Part shown: piece by piece, positions 9,213 through 17,901 of the stretch
Position numbering within the stretch: the stretch's first letter is position 1
How the letters are laid out: each line of letters begins with the position of its first letter
Assembly: GCA_029946065.1 (NCBI GenBank)
Contig: JAQSDU010000006.1
Span: forward strand, 1 to 61,487
Direction: 5' to 3'
From: Flavobacterium sp.
GTDB taxonomy: Bacteria > Bacteroidota > Bacteroidia > Flavobacteriales > Flavobacteriaceae
DNA length: 61,487 nt
The notes under the pieces: model-generated
Seen by the model: the letters and a program-made list of their open reading frames with translations, nothing else
Told to the model about the DNA's origin: nothing
Database searches by the model: none
Translations under genes and position numbers: made by a program

Positions 9213-10064
9213 ATGTCAATAATTACCCTCACGACCGATTACGGACTCAAAGACCACTTTGTAGGTGCCTTGAAGGGTAAGGTTTTTACAGAATTTCCTG
9301 ACGCCAAAATCGTCGACATTTCACACAACATCGATCCTTTCAATACTGCCGAAGCCAGTTATATGATTGGTGCCGCTTATATGAGTTTCCCAAAAGGTAC
9401 CGTACATCTTATTGGTGTTGATGCGGAACGCAATAAAGAAAACCAACACCTCGCCGTGCAATGGAACGACCATTATTTCATCTGTGCGGACAATGGCATT
9501 TTGAGCATGCTGATGCAAAATGTATTGCCGCAAAAAATGGTTACCATCAACATTCATGACCGATTGAACGTGGAAGCGACCGATTTGGATGTATTTGTTA
9601 AAGTTGCCTGTCACTTGGCAAAAGGCGGATTATTGAATGTCATCGGGAAAGAAATTAAAGCCATCAAGCAACTAACAGAATTAAAGCCGATTGTCGCTGC
9701 CGATAACAATTCGATTAAAGGTTATGTGATTTACATCGATCATTTCGGGAATCTCGTGATCAATATTAGCCGAAAAGCTTTCATCGAAACCGCAAAAGGT
9801 CGCCCATACGAAGTCATGCTCACACCTGGTAGCAAACCCGGAAATCGCAACAATATCAAAAATATATGGCCAAAATATTCAGACATCGCCGTTTCAGAAA
9901 AATATCCCGTGAAATATTATGAAGGCGATAAACTCGCGATTTTTAACGAAGCTGGATTTCTCGAAATTGCGATCTTCCGCAGCAATCCATCAACAGTGGG
10001 AAGTGCGGCGAGTCTATTGGGAATTGGCTATCGCGATGTAATTACAATTAATTTTAATGTTTAA
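9213..10064 (+). CDS. S-adenosylmethionine hydrolase (adenosine-forming), DUF62 family
   Basis: 283 residues from the chosen ATG (an in-frame ATG at 9138 precedes the likely promoter box). Family landmarks: ITLTTDYGLKDHFVGALKG at the N-terminus, HLIGVDAERN, FICADNGILSML, and YIDHFGNLVINI in the C-terminal half. Characterised members use an activated water to split SAM into adenosine and methionine; the fluorinase and chlorinase of actinomycetes are the same fold. Its reason for being in this bacterium is unknown. It overlaps the next gene by 8 bases if that gene begins at 10057, suggesting an operon of three genes to 10943. Confidence 0.88.
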   Translation: MSIITLTTDYGLKDHFVGALKGKVFTEFPDAKIVDISHNIDPFNTAEASYMIGAAYMSFPKGTVHLIGVDAERNKENQHLAVQWNDHYFICADNGILSMLMQNVLPQKMVTINIHDRLNVEATDLDVFVKVACHLAKGGLLNVIGKEIKAIKQLTELKPIVAADNNSIKGYVIYIDHFGNLVINISRKAFIETAKGRPYEVMLTPGSKPGNRNNIKNIWPKYSDIAVSEKYPVKYYEGDKLAIFNEAGFLEIAIFRSNPSTVGSAASLLGIGYRDVITINFNV

Positions 10065-10647
10065 GATGAAGGAAATAATTTTGGCTTTCATCATATTATT
10101 TTCGCTTAATTTACAAGCACAAGACGAACCTACAGGCGTTTATCGGAATATTTACAAATGCTCAGACAGCATCCGTAGTAATAAACTTACCGGAAAAGTC
10201 AGCCAAAAGGCTATGAATACTGCAGATTCGCTAAACAACTACCATCCGAAAGCTTATTTTTTAAAAACAGTCGATTTGCTGATGCAATCCAATTACAATG
10301 ACGCCGCCTATATCTTTTTGCTAGGCGAAATGCGAATGGATTATTATGGTCTATTCACCAAATATGACAAGGATTTTTATGATTTTCATCATACTGTAAA
10401 AGACCCCGTTTATATGTTTTTAAGAAGTAATATCGATAATTTTATTGCGCTTCTAAAACTGTCTGCAGCCTATAACAGACAACACGATTATGCTTATAAA
10501 TCAGGCAAATTAAAACCAGAAAATTATAAGGAATCCGGCGCTATACAAGACAGAATGGCCACGCAGTTCCATATTAACAAAGCATACTTTGAAAACATGT
10601 GGCTTCGGGAGCGAAAAGAACAAGAACCAACTAAAACCAATAAATAA
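10057..10647 (+). CDS. Exported protein of unknown function
   Basis: 196 residues with a signal peptide ending LQAQ (start at 10057 or at the in-frame ATG 10066; both keep the signal). The mature part is mostly helical, with the stretches YRNIYKCSDSIRSNKL and YNDAAYIFLLGEMRMDYYGLF that look like a tetratricopeptide-type helical pair. No confident family. Overlaps the preceding SAM hydrolase gene and abuts the following monooxygenase gene by one base, so the three are probably co-transcribed. Confidence 0.7.
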   Translation: MFKMKEIILAFIILFSLNLQAQDEPTGVYRNIYKCSDSIRSNKLTGKVSQKAMNTADSLNNYHPKAYFLKTVDLLMQSNYNDAAYIFLLGEMRMDYYGLFTKYDKDFYDFHHTVKDPVYMFLRSNIDNFIALLKLSAAYNRQHDYAYKSGKLKPENYKESGAIQDRMATQFHINKAYFENMWLRERKEQEPTKTNK

Positions 10648-10943
10648 TGTTCGTAAGAATCGTTAAAATGTCTTTCCACGAAGAAAACATTCCGGCATTC
10701 CTCGCCAATTTTGAATTGATGAAGGAAAAAATACGAAACGCGCCCGGAAACCGTTTCTTAGAACTGTATCAGGACAAAAACGACAAATGTATCTTTTTCA
10801 CCTACAGCTATTGGGAAACCGACGCCGATCTTGAAAACTACCGCCAGTCGGAACTGTTTTACGACGTTTGGGCATTTACAAAAAAACTGTTCAACGCAAA
10901 ACCGGAAGCGTGGAGCGTGGATAAATTGATAACTTTAGCCTAA
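10647..10943 (+). CDS. Antibiotic biosynthesis monooxygenase (ABM) domain protein
   Basis: 98 residues forming a single dimeric alpha/beta ferredoxin-like ABM domain: MFVRIVKMSF at the start, the helix FLANFELMKEKIRNAPGNRF, strand FLELYQDKNDKCIFFTYSYW, and the second helix around SELFYDVWAFTKKLF. Such proteins are cofactor-free monooxygenases or haem-handling enzymes; substrate cannot be deduced here. The start codon overlaps the preceding stop by one base. Confidence 0.8.
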   Translation: MFVRIVKMSFHEENIPAFLANFELMKEKIRNAPGNRFLELYQDKNDKCIFFTYSYWETDADLENYRQSELFYDVWAFTKKLFNAKPEAWSVDKLITLA

Positions 10944-11034
10944 AGTCAAAAGTCGAAGGTTGGAAAGTTGCATATTGTGTGTAATTTTGCGTTCTGATTT
11001 TCGACTTTCGACTTTCGACATTAAACTTTTGACT
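10944..11034. repeat. Intergenic imperfect inverted repeat
   Basis: Outer arms AGTCAAAAGT (10944) and ACTTTTGACT (11025-11034) with tandem TTCGACT units on the right arm and a GTCGAA on the left. It fills the gap before gldF. Short repeats of this AGTC/TCGA type recur between flavobacterial genes; possible transcript hairpin. Confidence 0.5.
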
Positions 11035-11040
11035 AAATAA

Positions 11041-11766
11041 ATGAAAGCAATACTTCTAAGAGAAATAAAATCCTTTTTCGGTTCGCCGATAGGTTATCTC
11101 GTCATCGCCATTTTCCTGCTGCTCAACGGCCTTTTCCTTTGGGTTTTTGAAGGCGATTTTAATATCCTGAATTCCGGTTATGCCGATTTGGCTCCGTTTT
11201 TCACGCTCGCACCTTGGATTTTAATCTTCCTGATTCCGGCGGTAACCATGCGGAGTTTTTCGGATGAAAAGAAACAAGGCACTTTGGAATTGCTGCTTAC
11301 AAAACCAATTTCTATATGGCAAATCGTCAACGGAAAATTTCTCGGTGCAATGTTGCTGATTGTCATTGCCATCATTCCGACCTTTATTTACGTGTATGTT
11401 GTTTCTGGCCTTGCCATCGACGGCAGCGCTATTGATATGGGTAGCACGATTGGTTCTTATTTCGGATTATTATTCCTGATTGCAGCTTATTCTGCGATTG
11501 GTATTTTTACTTCTACGCTTTCAGACAACCAGATTGTGGCGTTTATCTTGTCGGTTTTCCTATGCTTTGTATTTTATTTTGGTTTCGAAGGCATTGCCAC
11601 TTACGTGAAAGGCTTCGATACCTTGATTGCGTCATTCGGAATGCAAGCTCACTTCAAAAGCATGGGACGCGGGGTTTTGGATACTCGAGATATTTTGTAT
11701 TTCGTAAGCCTTTCGCTCGTTTTCCTATCGTTAACCGTTTTCAAATTAAAATCCTATAAATCGTAA
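11041..11766 (+). CDS. gldF: Gliding motility ABC transporter permease GldF
   Basis: 241 residues, ABC-2 type permease with six hydrophobic segments; N-terminus MKAILLREIKSFFGSPIGYL and the segment SDEKKQGTLELLLTKPIS are typical of GldF. With GldG and the ATPase GldA (not in this window) it forms an inner-membrane ABC transporter required for gliding in Flavobacterium johnsoniae. The stop codon overlaps the gldG start by one base, so the two are translated together. Confidence 0.93.
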   Translation: MKAILLREIKSFFGSPIGYLVIAIFLLLNGLFLWVFEGDFNILNSGYADLAPFFTLAPWILIFLIPAVTMRSFSDEKKQGTLELLLTKPISIWQIVNGKFLGAMLLIVIAIIPTFIYVYVVSGLAIDGSAIDMGSTIGSYFGLLFLIAAYSAIGIFTSTLSDNQIVAFILSVFLCFVFYFGFEGIATYVKGFDTLIASFGMQAHFKSMGRGVLDTRDILYFVSLSLVFLSLTVFKLKSYKS

Positions 11767-13574
11767 TGAGAACCTATAAAAAAGACAACCTGAAAAAGCT
11801 GTTCGTTACCATCGGTTTATTGATTTTAGTCAATATTATCGGGCACTTTTGGTTCCACCGATTCGATTTAACAAAGGACAAAAGGTACACATTATCGCCA
11901 GTTTCATTAGACATTATCGAACAAGTAAAGGAACCGTTATATGTAGATGTTTTCCTTGAAGGCCAATTTCCAGGCGAATTCAAAAGATTGCAAACAGAAA
12001 CGCGGCAACTGCTTGAAGAATTTAAGGCTTATAATACAGAAATTGAATTCCGTTTTATCAATCCAGTTGATGATTCTGAAGGTATGGAAGAACAAAAACG
12101 GCAATTGATTTACGATTTGTTCAAGTTGAATGGTGTCATAAAATCGGAAAAAGAAGAAAAGGAAATCAAGCAAAGTATCGCTGGCGTAACCGATTTAAAT
12201 AAAGCGATTCAGGACACGTTTTTAGGCAACGGCATGCTGCCAATCAACGTAACACTTGAAGACAAAGGCAAGCAAACACAAGAAGTTGTTTTTCCGTGGG
12301 CGATTGCGACTTACAAAAATCGTACGGTTAAAATTCCGCTGCTCAAAAACCTGATGGGCGCTTCTACGCAGAATAAAGTCGAAAGTTCCGTACAGCACAT
12401 GGAATACGCTTTTGCGAATGCATTCAACATCGTTACCAACCAAAAAGAAAAGAAAGTCGCCGTCATCAAAGGCAATGGCGAAATGCACGATTTACTGATG
12501 GCAGATTTCATCAAGCAAGTTCGAGAACAGTATTATATCGGCACATTTACATTGGATTCTGTCGCCAATCAACCTGCTGAAAGTGCTGCAGCGCTCAAAA
12601 AATATGATCTTGCCATCATCGCAAAACCTAAAGAAAAATTCTCTGATGCCGAAAAACAGGTTTTAGATCAATTTGTCATCAACGGTGGCAAAACACTATG
12701 GCTGATGGATGCCGTGAATATCGAAATGGACAGTCTTTATAACGAAAACGGTGCTACCCTCGCCTATCCAAATGATGTGAATTTGAACGATATGTTCTTC
12801 AAATATGGCTTCCGCATTGAACCGGAATTGATCAAAGACGAACAGGCTACACCAATAAAACTTGCTACTGGACAGGAAGGCAGCGGCACGCAATACACCC
12901 AATATTTCTGGAAATATGCCCCATTGATTTATCCGAGTGAAAAAGACGCAAATCCAATCGTGAAGAACCTTGACGGCATCAAATTTGATTTTGCCAATCC
13001 GATTGATGTGTTGCAGAATGATATTAAAAAAACGGTCTTACTCAAATCTTCTCCGTTCTCCAAACCAATAGGAACGCCGGTTGAAGTAAAATTAAACATG
13101 GTTTCGGAAGAAGCTACTAAAGCCGATTATGCGAATAGTAAAGGTGGTTTTCCTGTTGCTTTGTTGCTCGAAGGAAAATTTTCTTCGGTATTCAAGAACC
13201 GCGTAAAAGCCTTTGATGACAGATCTTTTAAAGACGAAGGTGTTAACAACAAAATGATTGTGATTTCCGACGGCGATGTCATCCGCAACCAACTCGACAA
13301 AAATTACCAACCGCTAGAATTGGGTTATGACAAATGGGTTGGCGCGATGTATGGCAACAAAGAGTTTGCAATGAACTGCGTCAATTATCTTCTGGATGAT
13401 AACGGGCTTATTTCCATACGAAGCAAAAACGTTAGTTTAGCGGCTTTAGATAAGACAAAAGTGTATGACAATTATACCCAATCGCAAATCATAACTATTG
13501 GCGTTCCGCTTATTATTTTGCTGGTTTTTGGACTGTTGTTCACTTTCCTTCGCAAAAGAAAATACAGCCGTTAA
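11766..13574 (+). CDS. gldG: Gliding motility ABC transporter component GldG
   Basis: 602 residues. An N-terminal transmembrane segment (about 12-30), a large extracytoplasmic part starting FDLTKDKRYTLSP, and a C-terminal transmembrane segment (about 573-594) followed by RKRKYSR. This layout and the LTKDKRYTLS motif match GldG/ABC-type uncharacterised transport auxiliary proteins. It directly follows gldF with a one-base overlap; dnaN lies downstream after 157 bases. Confidence 0.93.
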   Translation: MRTYKKDNLKKLFVTIGLLILVNIIGHFWFHRFDLTKDKRYTLSPVSLDIIEQVKEPLYVDVFLEGQFPGEFKRLQTETRQLLEEFKAYNTEIEFRFINPVDDSEGMEEQKRQLIYDLFKLNGVIKSEKEEKEIKQSIAGVTDLNKAIQDTFLGNGMLPINVTLEDKGKQTQEVVFPWAIATYKNRTVKIPLLKNLMGASTQNKVESSVQHMEYAFANAFNIVTNQKEKKVAVIKGNGEMHDLLMADFIKQVREQYYIGTFTLDSVANQPAESAAALKKYDLAIIAKPKEKFSDAEKQVLDQFVINGGKTLWLMDAVNIEMDSLYNENGATLAYPNDVNLNDMFFKYGFRIEPELIKDEQATPIKLATGQEGSGTQYTQYFWKYAPLIYPSEKDANPIVKNLDGIKFDFANPIDVLQNDIKKTVLLKSSPFSKPIGTPVEVKLNMVSEEATKADYANSKGGFPVALLLEGKFSSVFKNRVKAFDDRSFKDEGVNNKMIVISDGDVIRNQLDKNYQPLELGYDKWVGAMYGNKEFAMNCVNYLLDDNGLISIRSKNVSLAALDKTKVYDNYTQSQIITIGVPLIILLVFGLLFTFLRKRKYSR

Positions 13575-13584
13575 AAAATGTAGT

Positions 13585-13625
13585 CGCAGATTCACTGATC
13601 CATTAAAACAATCTATAAATCTGCG
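13585..13625. repeat. Intergenic inverted repeat after gldG
   Basis: Arms CGCAGATT (13585-13592) and AATCTGCG (13618-13625), 25-base loop. No T-run, so not a clear terminator; it resembles the short 'CGCAGATT' palindromes scattered between flavobacterial genes. Confidence 0.45.
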
Positions 13626-13731
13626 GTAAAACTGAATTAGCTGTTAATAAATTAATAGGAAATAATAAATATATACTTGTGAAATGTAAAAATTATACTG
13701 ATTTTTACCAAGATTTAAAAAAACAACGAAA

Positions 13732-14850
13732 ATGAAGTTTATTGTATCGAGTTCGTACTTATTAAAACAATTACAGGTCTTGGGGAGCGTGATCAACAGC
13801 AGCAATACCTTGCCTATTTTAGATAATTTTCTCTTTGAACTGGACAGTAAAATGCTGACTGTTTCTGCATCCGATTTAGAAACTACAATGTCTGCGACCT
13901 TAGAAATTGATTCTGAAAGCAAAGGTAGTGTAGCCGTTCCTGCAAAATTATTGCTCGAAATACTAAAAACTTTTCCCGAACAACCGTTGACATTCACCGT
14001 TGAAGAAAACAGCACGATAGAAATCAGCTCTAACTCCGGTAAATATGCGTTGGCGTATGCGCCTGGTGAAGAATTCCCGAAAGCGGTAAATCTTGACGAT
14101 CCATCTGTAACTTTAGTACCTGCAGATGTACTGGCAACCGCCGTTAGCAAAACTATTTTCGCTGCCGGAAACGATGATTTGCGTCCGGTAATGTCCGGTG
14201 TATTCTTTCAATTTTCTCCGGAAGGACTCACATTCGTAGCTACAGATGCTCACAAATTGGTGAAATATGCACGTACCGACGTGAAAGCGTCTCAGGTAGC
14301 CGATTTCATTATGCCAAAGAAACCATTGAATATTTTAAAAAGTATTTTGGGTGCTTCTGATGCTGAAGTAAAAATCGAATACAACGATTCTAATGCTACT
14401 TTTTCTTTCGACAATTACATTTTAATGTGTCGTTTGATTGACGGAAAATACCCGAATTACGAAGCGGTTATCCCAAAAGAAAACCCGAATAAATTAATGA
14501 TCGACCGTTCGCAGTTTTTAAGCTCTGTGCGTCGTGTTGCCATTTTTTCTAACAAAACCACACACCAGATTAGACTTAAAATTGCTGGTGCAGAATTGAA
14601 TATTTCCGCAGAAGATATAGATTACTCTAACAAAGCTGAAGAACGTTTGACGTGTGATTACCAAGGTGATGACATGCAAATTGGCTTTAACTCGCGTTTC
14701 CTTACCGAAATGCTAACGAACTTACAATCTGATATGATTTTGCTTGAAATGTCAATGCCAAACCGTGCCGGAATCCTTACACCTGTTGACGGACTCGAAG
14801 ACGGCGAAACCGTGACCATGCTTGTAATGCCGGTAATGCTCAACAACTAG
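13732..14850 (+). CDS. dnaN: DNA polymerase III beta sliding clamp
   Basis: 372 residues with three clamp domains. Landmarks: VINSSNTLPILDNFLF, LRPVMSGVFFQF with FVATDAHKLVKYAR in the middle domain, DGKYPNYEAVIPKENPN, and the C-terminal VMPVMLNN. Forms a dimeric ring that tethers the replicative polymerase. It is not beside dnaA but downstream of gldG. Own terminator downstream. Confidence 0.95.
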   Translation: MKFIVSSSYLLKQLQVLGSVINSSNTLPILDNFLFELDSKMLTVSASDLETTMSATLEIDSESKGSVAVPAKLLLEILKTFPEQPLTFTVEENSTIEISSNSGKYALAYAPGEEFPKAVNLDDPSVTLVPADVLATAVSKTIFAAGNDDLRPVMSGVFFQFSPEGLTFVATDAHKLVKYARTDVKASQVADFIMPKKPLNILKSILGASDAEVKIEYNDSNATFSFDNYILMCRLIDGKYPNYEAVIPKENPNKLMIDRSQFLSSVRRVAIFSNKTTHQIRLKIAGAELNISAEDIDYSNKAEERLTCDYQGDDMQIGFNSRFLTEMLTNLQSDMILLEMSMPNRAGILTPVDGLEDGETVTMLVMPVMLNN

Positions 14851-14904
14851 ATAATTCTTTACCGATTTATTCGGAACGATTATAACCAACCCAACCAATT
14901 TGTG

Positions 14905-14937
14905 ACCGCAACGCCTTATAACGTTGCGGTTTTTTTT
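14905..14937 (+). terminator. Intrinsic terminator of dnaN
   Basis: Stem ACCGCAACG / CGTTGCGGT followed by eight T, 55 bases after the stop codon. Confidence 0.9.
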
Positions 14938-15022
14938 AGGTGTTTAAAATTTAAGGTTTAAAGTTTTGTACTGTTCATGGAAGTCAAATAAACGTATTGC
15001 TGTAAAATCTGCAATCTTAAAA

Positions 15023-16795
15023 CTAAATAACCTCCATCTTCTCCATTAAAAAAGTCGCGCTTTTATTCCTACAAATACCATCGCGGAGTTTGTAATCAAA
15101 ATGCAAATCGTCGTTGATGATTTCGACTTCAAAACATTTATTGGTGAGTTGATCCGGATATTCGTAGGTGGTAGCGCAAACTTCAATATCATGCGTAGCG
15201 ATGACGCCGATGGCATTTTTAGCAATCATTTTCTTGAGAACCGCAATAGTGCCACTGCGCTTGTCATCGGAATTGGTGCCGCGCAGGATTTCATCCAATA
15301 ATACAAAAGCGACTTGTTGCTCAAGACCGTCCATAATCTGTTTAAGACGTTTGATTTCAGCATAAAAATAGGATTCGCTATCGGTGAGAGAATCCGACAA
15401 TCGCATCGAAACCATTACTGGCATCGGATGCACATTTGCCTTTTCGGCGCAGACCGGAGCACCCATTCCCGTTAGCACCATATTGATACCGAGGCTTCTT
15501 AAAAATGTACTTTTCCCGGACATATTCGAACCCGTTAAGATCATGAATGATTGCGGCTGGAAATTAACGTCGTTGCCAACTCGTGTTGCTTTTTGTAACA
15601 ATGGATGGCTTAAATTGGTAAAACTGATTTCTTTGCTGCTGTTTAATTCTGGAAAAGCGAAACCTGGATTATTATAAGAAAAATTGGCGAGGCTGTTGAG
15701 CATTTCAAATTCACCTATAATTTCCAGCCAAAGTTCGAGTGCTTGTGCATTTTGTTTTTTCCATTTTAAAAGCGCGTTGAAGATATGGATGTGAAACAAA
15801 AAAGTGCCGTTAAATAGCATTGTAGTTACAAAGTTACCAATCGCATCCATATAGGAAAACAACCCTGACAAGCGTTTTAATTGTATGCTGGCTTTCTGGT
15901 TGTTGTGTTGCAATTTTTGTTGTAAGGCAATTAATTTTTCAGAAGTAAACGTTTCATTTTCAATTTTTTCTATAATAAGCCCATATTGTTTTATGGTTTT
16001 ATCGATGCCATCGGCATTTTGAATTTCTGCTTTTATTCTGCTGAAAAACTTACCTAAAAACGACATATTCAGTACGAATATAAAAGACAAAACTTTAGTA
16101 TATTCGATATCACCGGTTATGGTATAAGCGGCAAGTACACCAACGAAAAGTATAGGCGTCAGGTAGGCCAATTGCAACGATTGTTTTGATACTGGTGCGG
16201 TTACTGATTTCGACCATTGTTGCAGTGCTTTGAATTGTAACGCAGTATCCTTTCCAGTTTTGCCTAAAGCCATAAAATCCTGCCGCCATTCAAATTTTAT
16301 GGATAATTCTTTTACCGCTTCCTGATTTTGAAGGATTGTTTCATTCGGCCAAAGCTTCCACAATTGATTCGCTAATGTATGTTTCCCTGTATAAGTTGTG
16401 GTGCGATTTAAATTATGAAAAAGGGAATTTGCACCAAAAATATCAAGGTCATAAGCATACGGATGGGAAAACTGGTTTAATGCGATTCCGTCTTCAAAAG
16501 GGATGATTTTTCTTTCGAGGTAATCGGTTTCATCGGAATTGATTTTTATAAGGGCTTCGCAAAGGGCCTTTTTACGAGCCAGTTGATTGTGTTTCCGCAT
16601 AAGCAAAATAAAACCTAAAAAAGATACGCCAGCGGCTATTATAAAAATATTCTCGTCGGTTTTAATCAGATAAAATAATGACACTAACAACAGCAAAATG
16701 GTCGTCAATCGTAAAAAACTGATGGTATTGTATTGGCTTTTGATTTGTTCAAGTTCAGAGTTGAATTGTGCAGCGCGGCTTTTGTATATTTCCAT
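15023..16795 (-). CDS. Membrane-attached MutS-family ATPase
   Basis: 590 residues. The C-terminal MutS ATPase domain is intact: Walker A TGSNMSGKST (about 421-430), Walker B VAFVLLDEILRGTNSDD (about 495-511), and an ATHD switch. A helical core/lever region precedes it. There is no N-terminal mismatch-recognition domain (no FxE motif seen). Instead there are two hydrophobic segments at about 27-44 and 50-67 and two more at about 207-227 and 233-250, so it is probably in the inner membrane. It is not MutS or MutS2 (no Smr domain). Related proteins are annotated simply as MutS-related in Bacteroidota; role unknown. Confidence 0.82.
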   Translation of the reverse strand: MEIYKSRAAQFNSELEQIKSQYNTISFLRLTTILLLLVSLFYLIKTDENIFIIAAGVSFLGFILLMRKHNQLARKKALCEALIKINSDETDYLERKIIPFEDGIALNQFSHPYAYDLDIFGANSLFHNLNRTTTYTGKHTLANQLWKLWPNETILQNQEAVKELSIKFEWRQDFMALGKTGKDTALQFKALQQWSKSVTAPVSKQSLQLAYLTPILFVGVLAAYTITGDIEYTKVLSFIFVLNMSFLGKFFSRIKAEIQNADGIDKTIKQYGLIIEKIENETFTSEKLIALQQKLQHNNQKASIQLKRLSGLFSYMDAIGNFVTTMLFNGTFLFHIHIFNALLKWKKQNAQALELWLEIIGEFEMLNSLANFSYNNPGFAFPELNSSKEISFTNLSHPLLQKATRVGNDVNFQPQSFMILTGSNMSGKSTFLRSLGINMVLTGMGAPVCAEKANVHPMPVMVSMRLSDSLTDSESYFYAEIKRLKQIMDGLEQQVAFVLLDEILRGTNSDDKRSGTIAVLKKMIAKNAIGVIATHDIEVCATTYEYPDQLTNKCFEVEIINDDLHFDYKLRDGICRNKSATFLMEKMEVI

Positions 16796-16808
16796 AAAAC
16801 AATTGAGG

Positions 16809-16875
16809 ATGGATAATTGATAATTGTGAGCGAATGTAAATATTAATTGTCAATTATCAATTGTAAACTATCCAT
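16809..16875. repeat. Intergenic inverted repeat
   Basis: Left arm ATGGATAATTGATAATTG (16809-16826), right arm CAATTATCAATT...ATCCAT (16851-16875). It lies between the MutS-like and universal stress genes, both on the minus strand, and could fold in their transcript. Confidence 0.5.
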
Positions 16876-17710
16876 TATCATGAAGTGCCATTAGCGGAAT
16901 ATGGGTATGATAAGCCATTTTCTTGGTTCTACTTTCATGAAAAAGACTTTCGAAAAAGCCATGGCGGTGGTTGAACATCGCAAGCATATTAATACCATTG
17001 GCAGCTATAAAATCAAGAATAGCGGCTTCGATATTTTTATTTTCAATGATATTAAAAGTGACTTTATCCTTGAAATTGTGCTCCCAATCGGCAATTACGA
17101 CTTCGTTTACTTTTTCGCCCGGTGCTTTAACATATATACAATCTACCCGAGCTTTGAAATTATCGGCTATTGCGATCACGCGCTTCAATGCTTTCTTTTC
17201 ATCTTCTTTGAAATGGGTTGCAAAACCTATTCGACTAATTGGCTCAAAAACAGCCGATTCCGGAATCCCTAAAACAATGGCTTTTGTAGCAATCATTACT
17301 TTTGCGGTGACAGTTCCCAAAAAAATAGCTTCCAATCCGGTAGCGCCTTTAGTGCTCATAACAACATATTCAATGTTTTCTTCTTTTATAATTTGAAGGA
17401 TATTAGACACCAAATCGCCTTCTTTTAGAACATTACTGATGCGAATATCGGACTTTCCTTGCGCTGCTGCGATAGCTCTTAAAATCGGCACTTGTCCTTT
17501 GAAGTTTTCAAAACTGCTCATTTCCAGAATATTATACGTTTCCATCAGATAAGGCGCAATACCGAAATCTGCACCTTGGTCTATGGGCGGAAACTCATAT
17601 ACGTGGAGCGTTATGATTTCAGCATCGCAGCTATGCGCCAGCTCCAACGCATACTTGAAAGCGTTTAGCGAGGCTTTTGAAAAGTCGGTTGGAAAAAGGA
17701 TTTTTTTCAT
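16868..17710 (-). CDS. Tandem universal stress protein
   Basis: 280 residues made of two Usp domains. The first (1-145) begins KKILFPTDFSKASLNAFKYA and has the nucleotide-binding-type loop MSTKGATGLEAIFLGTVTAKV. The second (about 153-280) is degenerate at the start, with the loop MFNHRHGFFESLFHESRTKK and C-terminal THIPLMAL. Two-domain Usp proteins act in the cytoplasm under stress; binding partner unknown. No operon partner is evident. Confidence 0.88.
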   Translation of the reverse strand: MKKILFPTDFSKASLNAFKYALELAHSCDAEIITLHVYEFPPIDQGADFGIAPYLMETYNILEMSSFENFKGQVPILRAIAAAQGKSDIRISNVLKEGDLVSNILQIIKEENIEYVVMSTKGATGLEAIFLGTVTAKVMIATKAIVLGIPESAVFEPISRIGFATHFKEDEKKALKRVIAIADNFKARVDCIYVKAPGEKVNEVVIADWEHNFKDKVTFNIIENKNIEAAILDFIAANGINMLAMFNHRHGFFESLFHESRTKKMAYHTHIPLMALHDNG

Positions 17711-17882
17711 GGCGATGGTAATTGGGTTGTATGTATAAAGTTACAACGCAAATGAGCGGAATGTTTCTGGTTTTGGATTTATTTAACTAATCAGATATTG
17801 GGGTTTTGGATACTTGGAATTGGAAGCAAGCGGAATATTTTTCACCAACACCCAAAATCTAAAACCTAACACCTTTTTTCCT

Positions 17883-17890
17883 TACTTTTG
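17883..17890 (+). promoter_or_regulatory. Candidate -7 box of mnmE (TACTTTTG)
   Basis: TAnnTTTG match 12 bases before the ATG, implying a very short 5' leader. Confidence 0.5.
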
Positions 17891-17901
17891 CAAAAAAAAT
17901 T

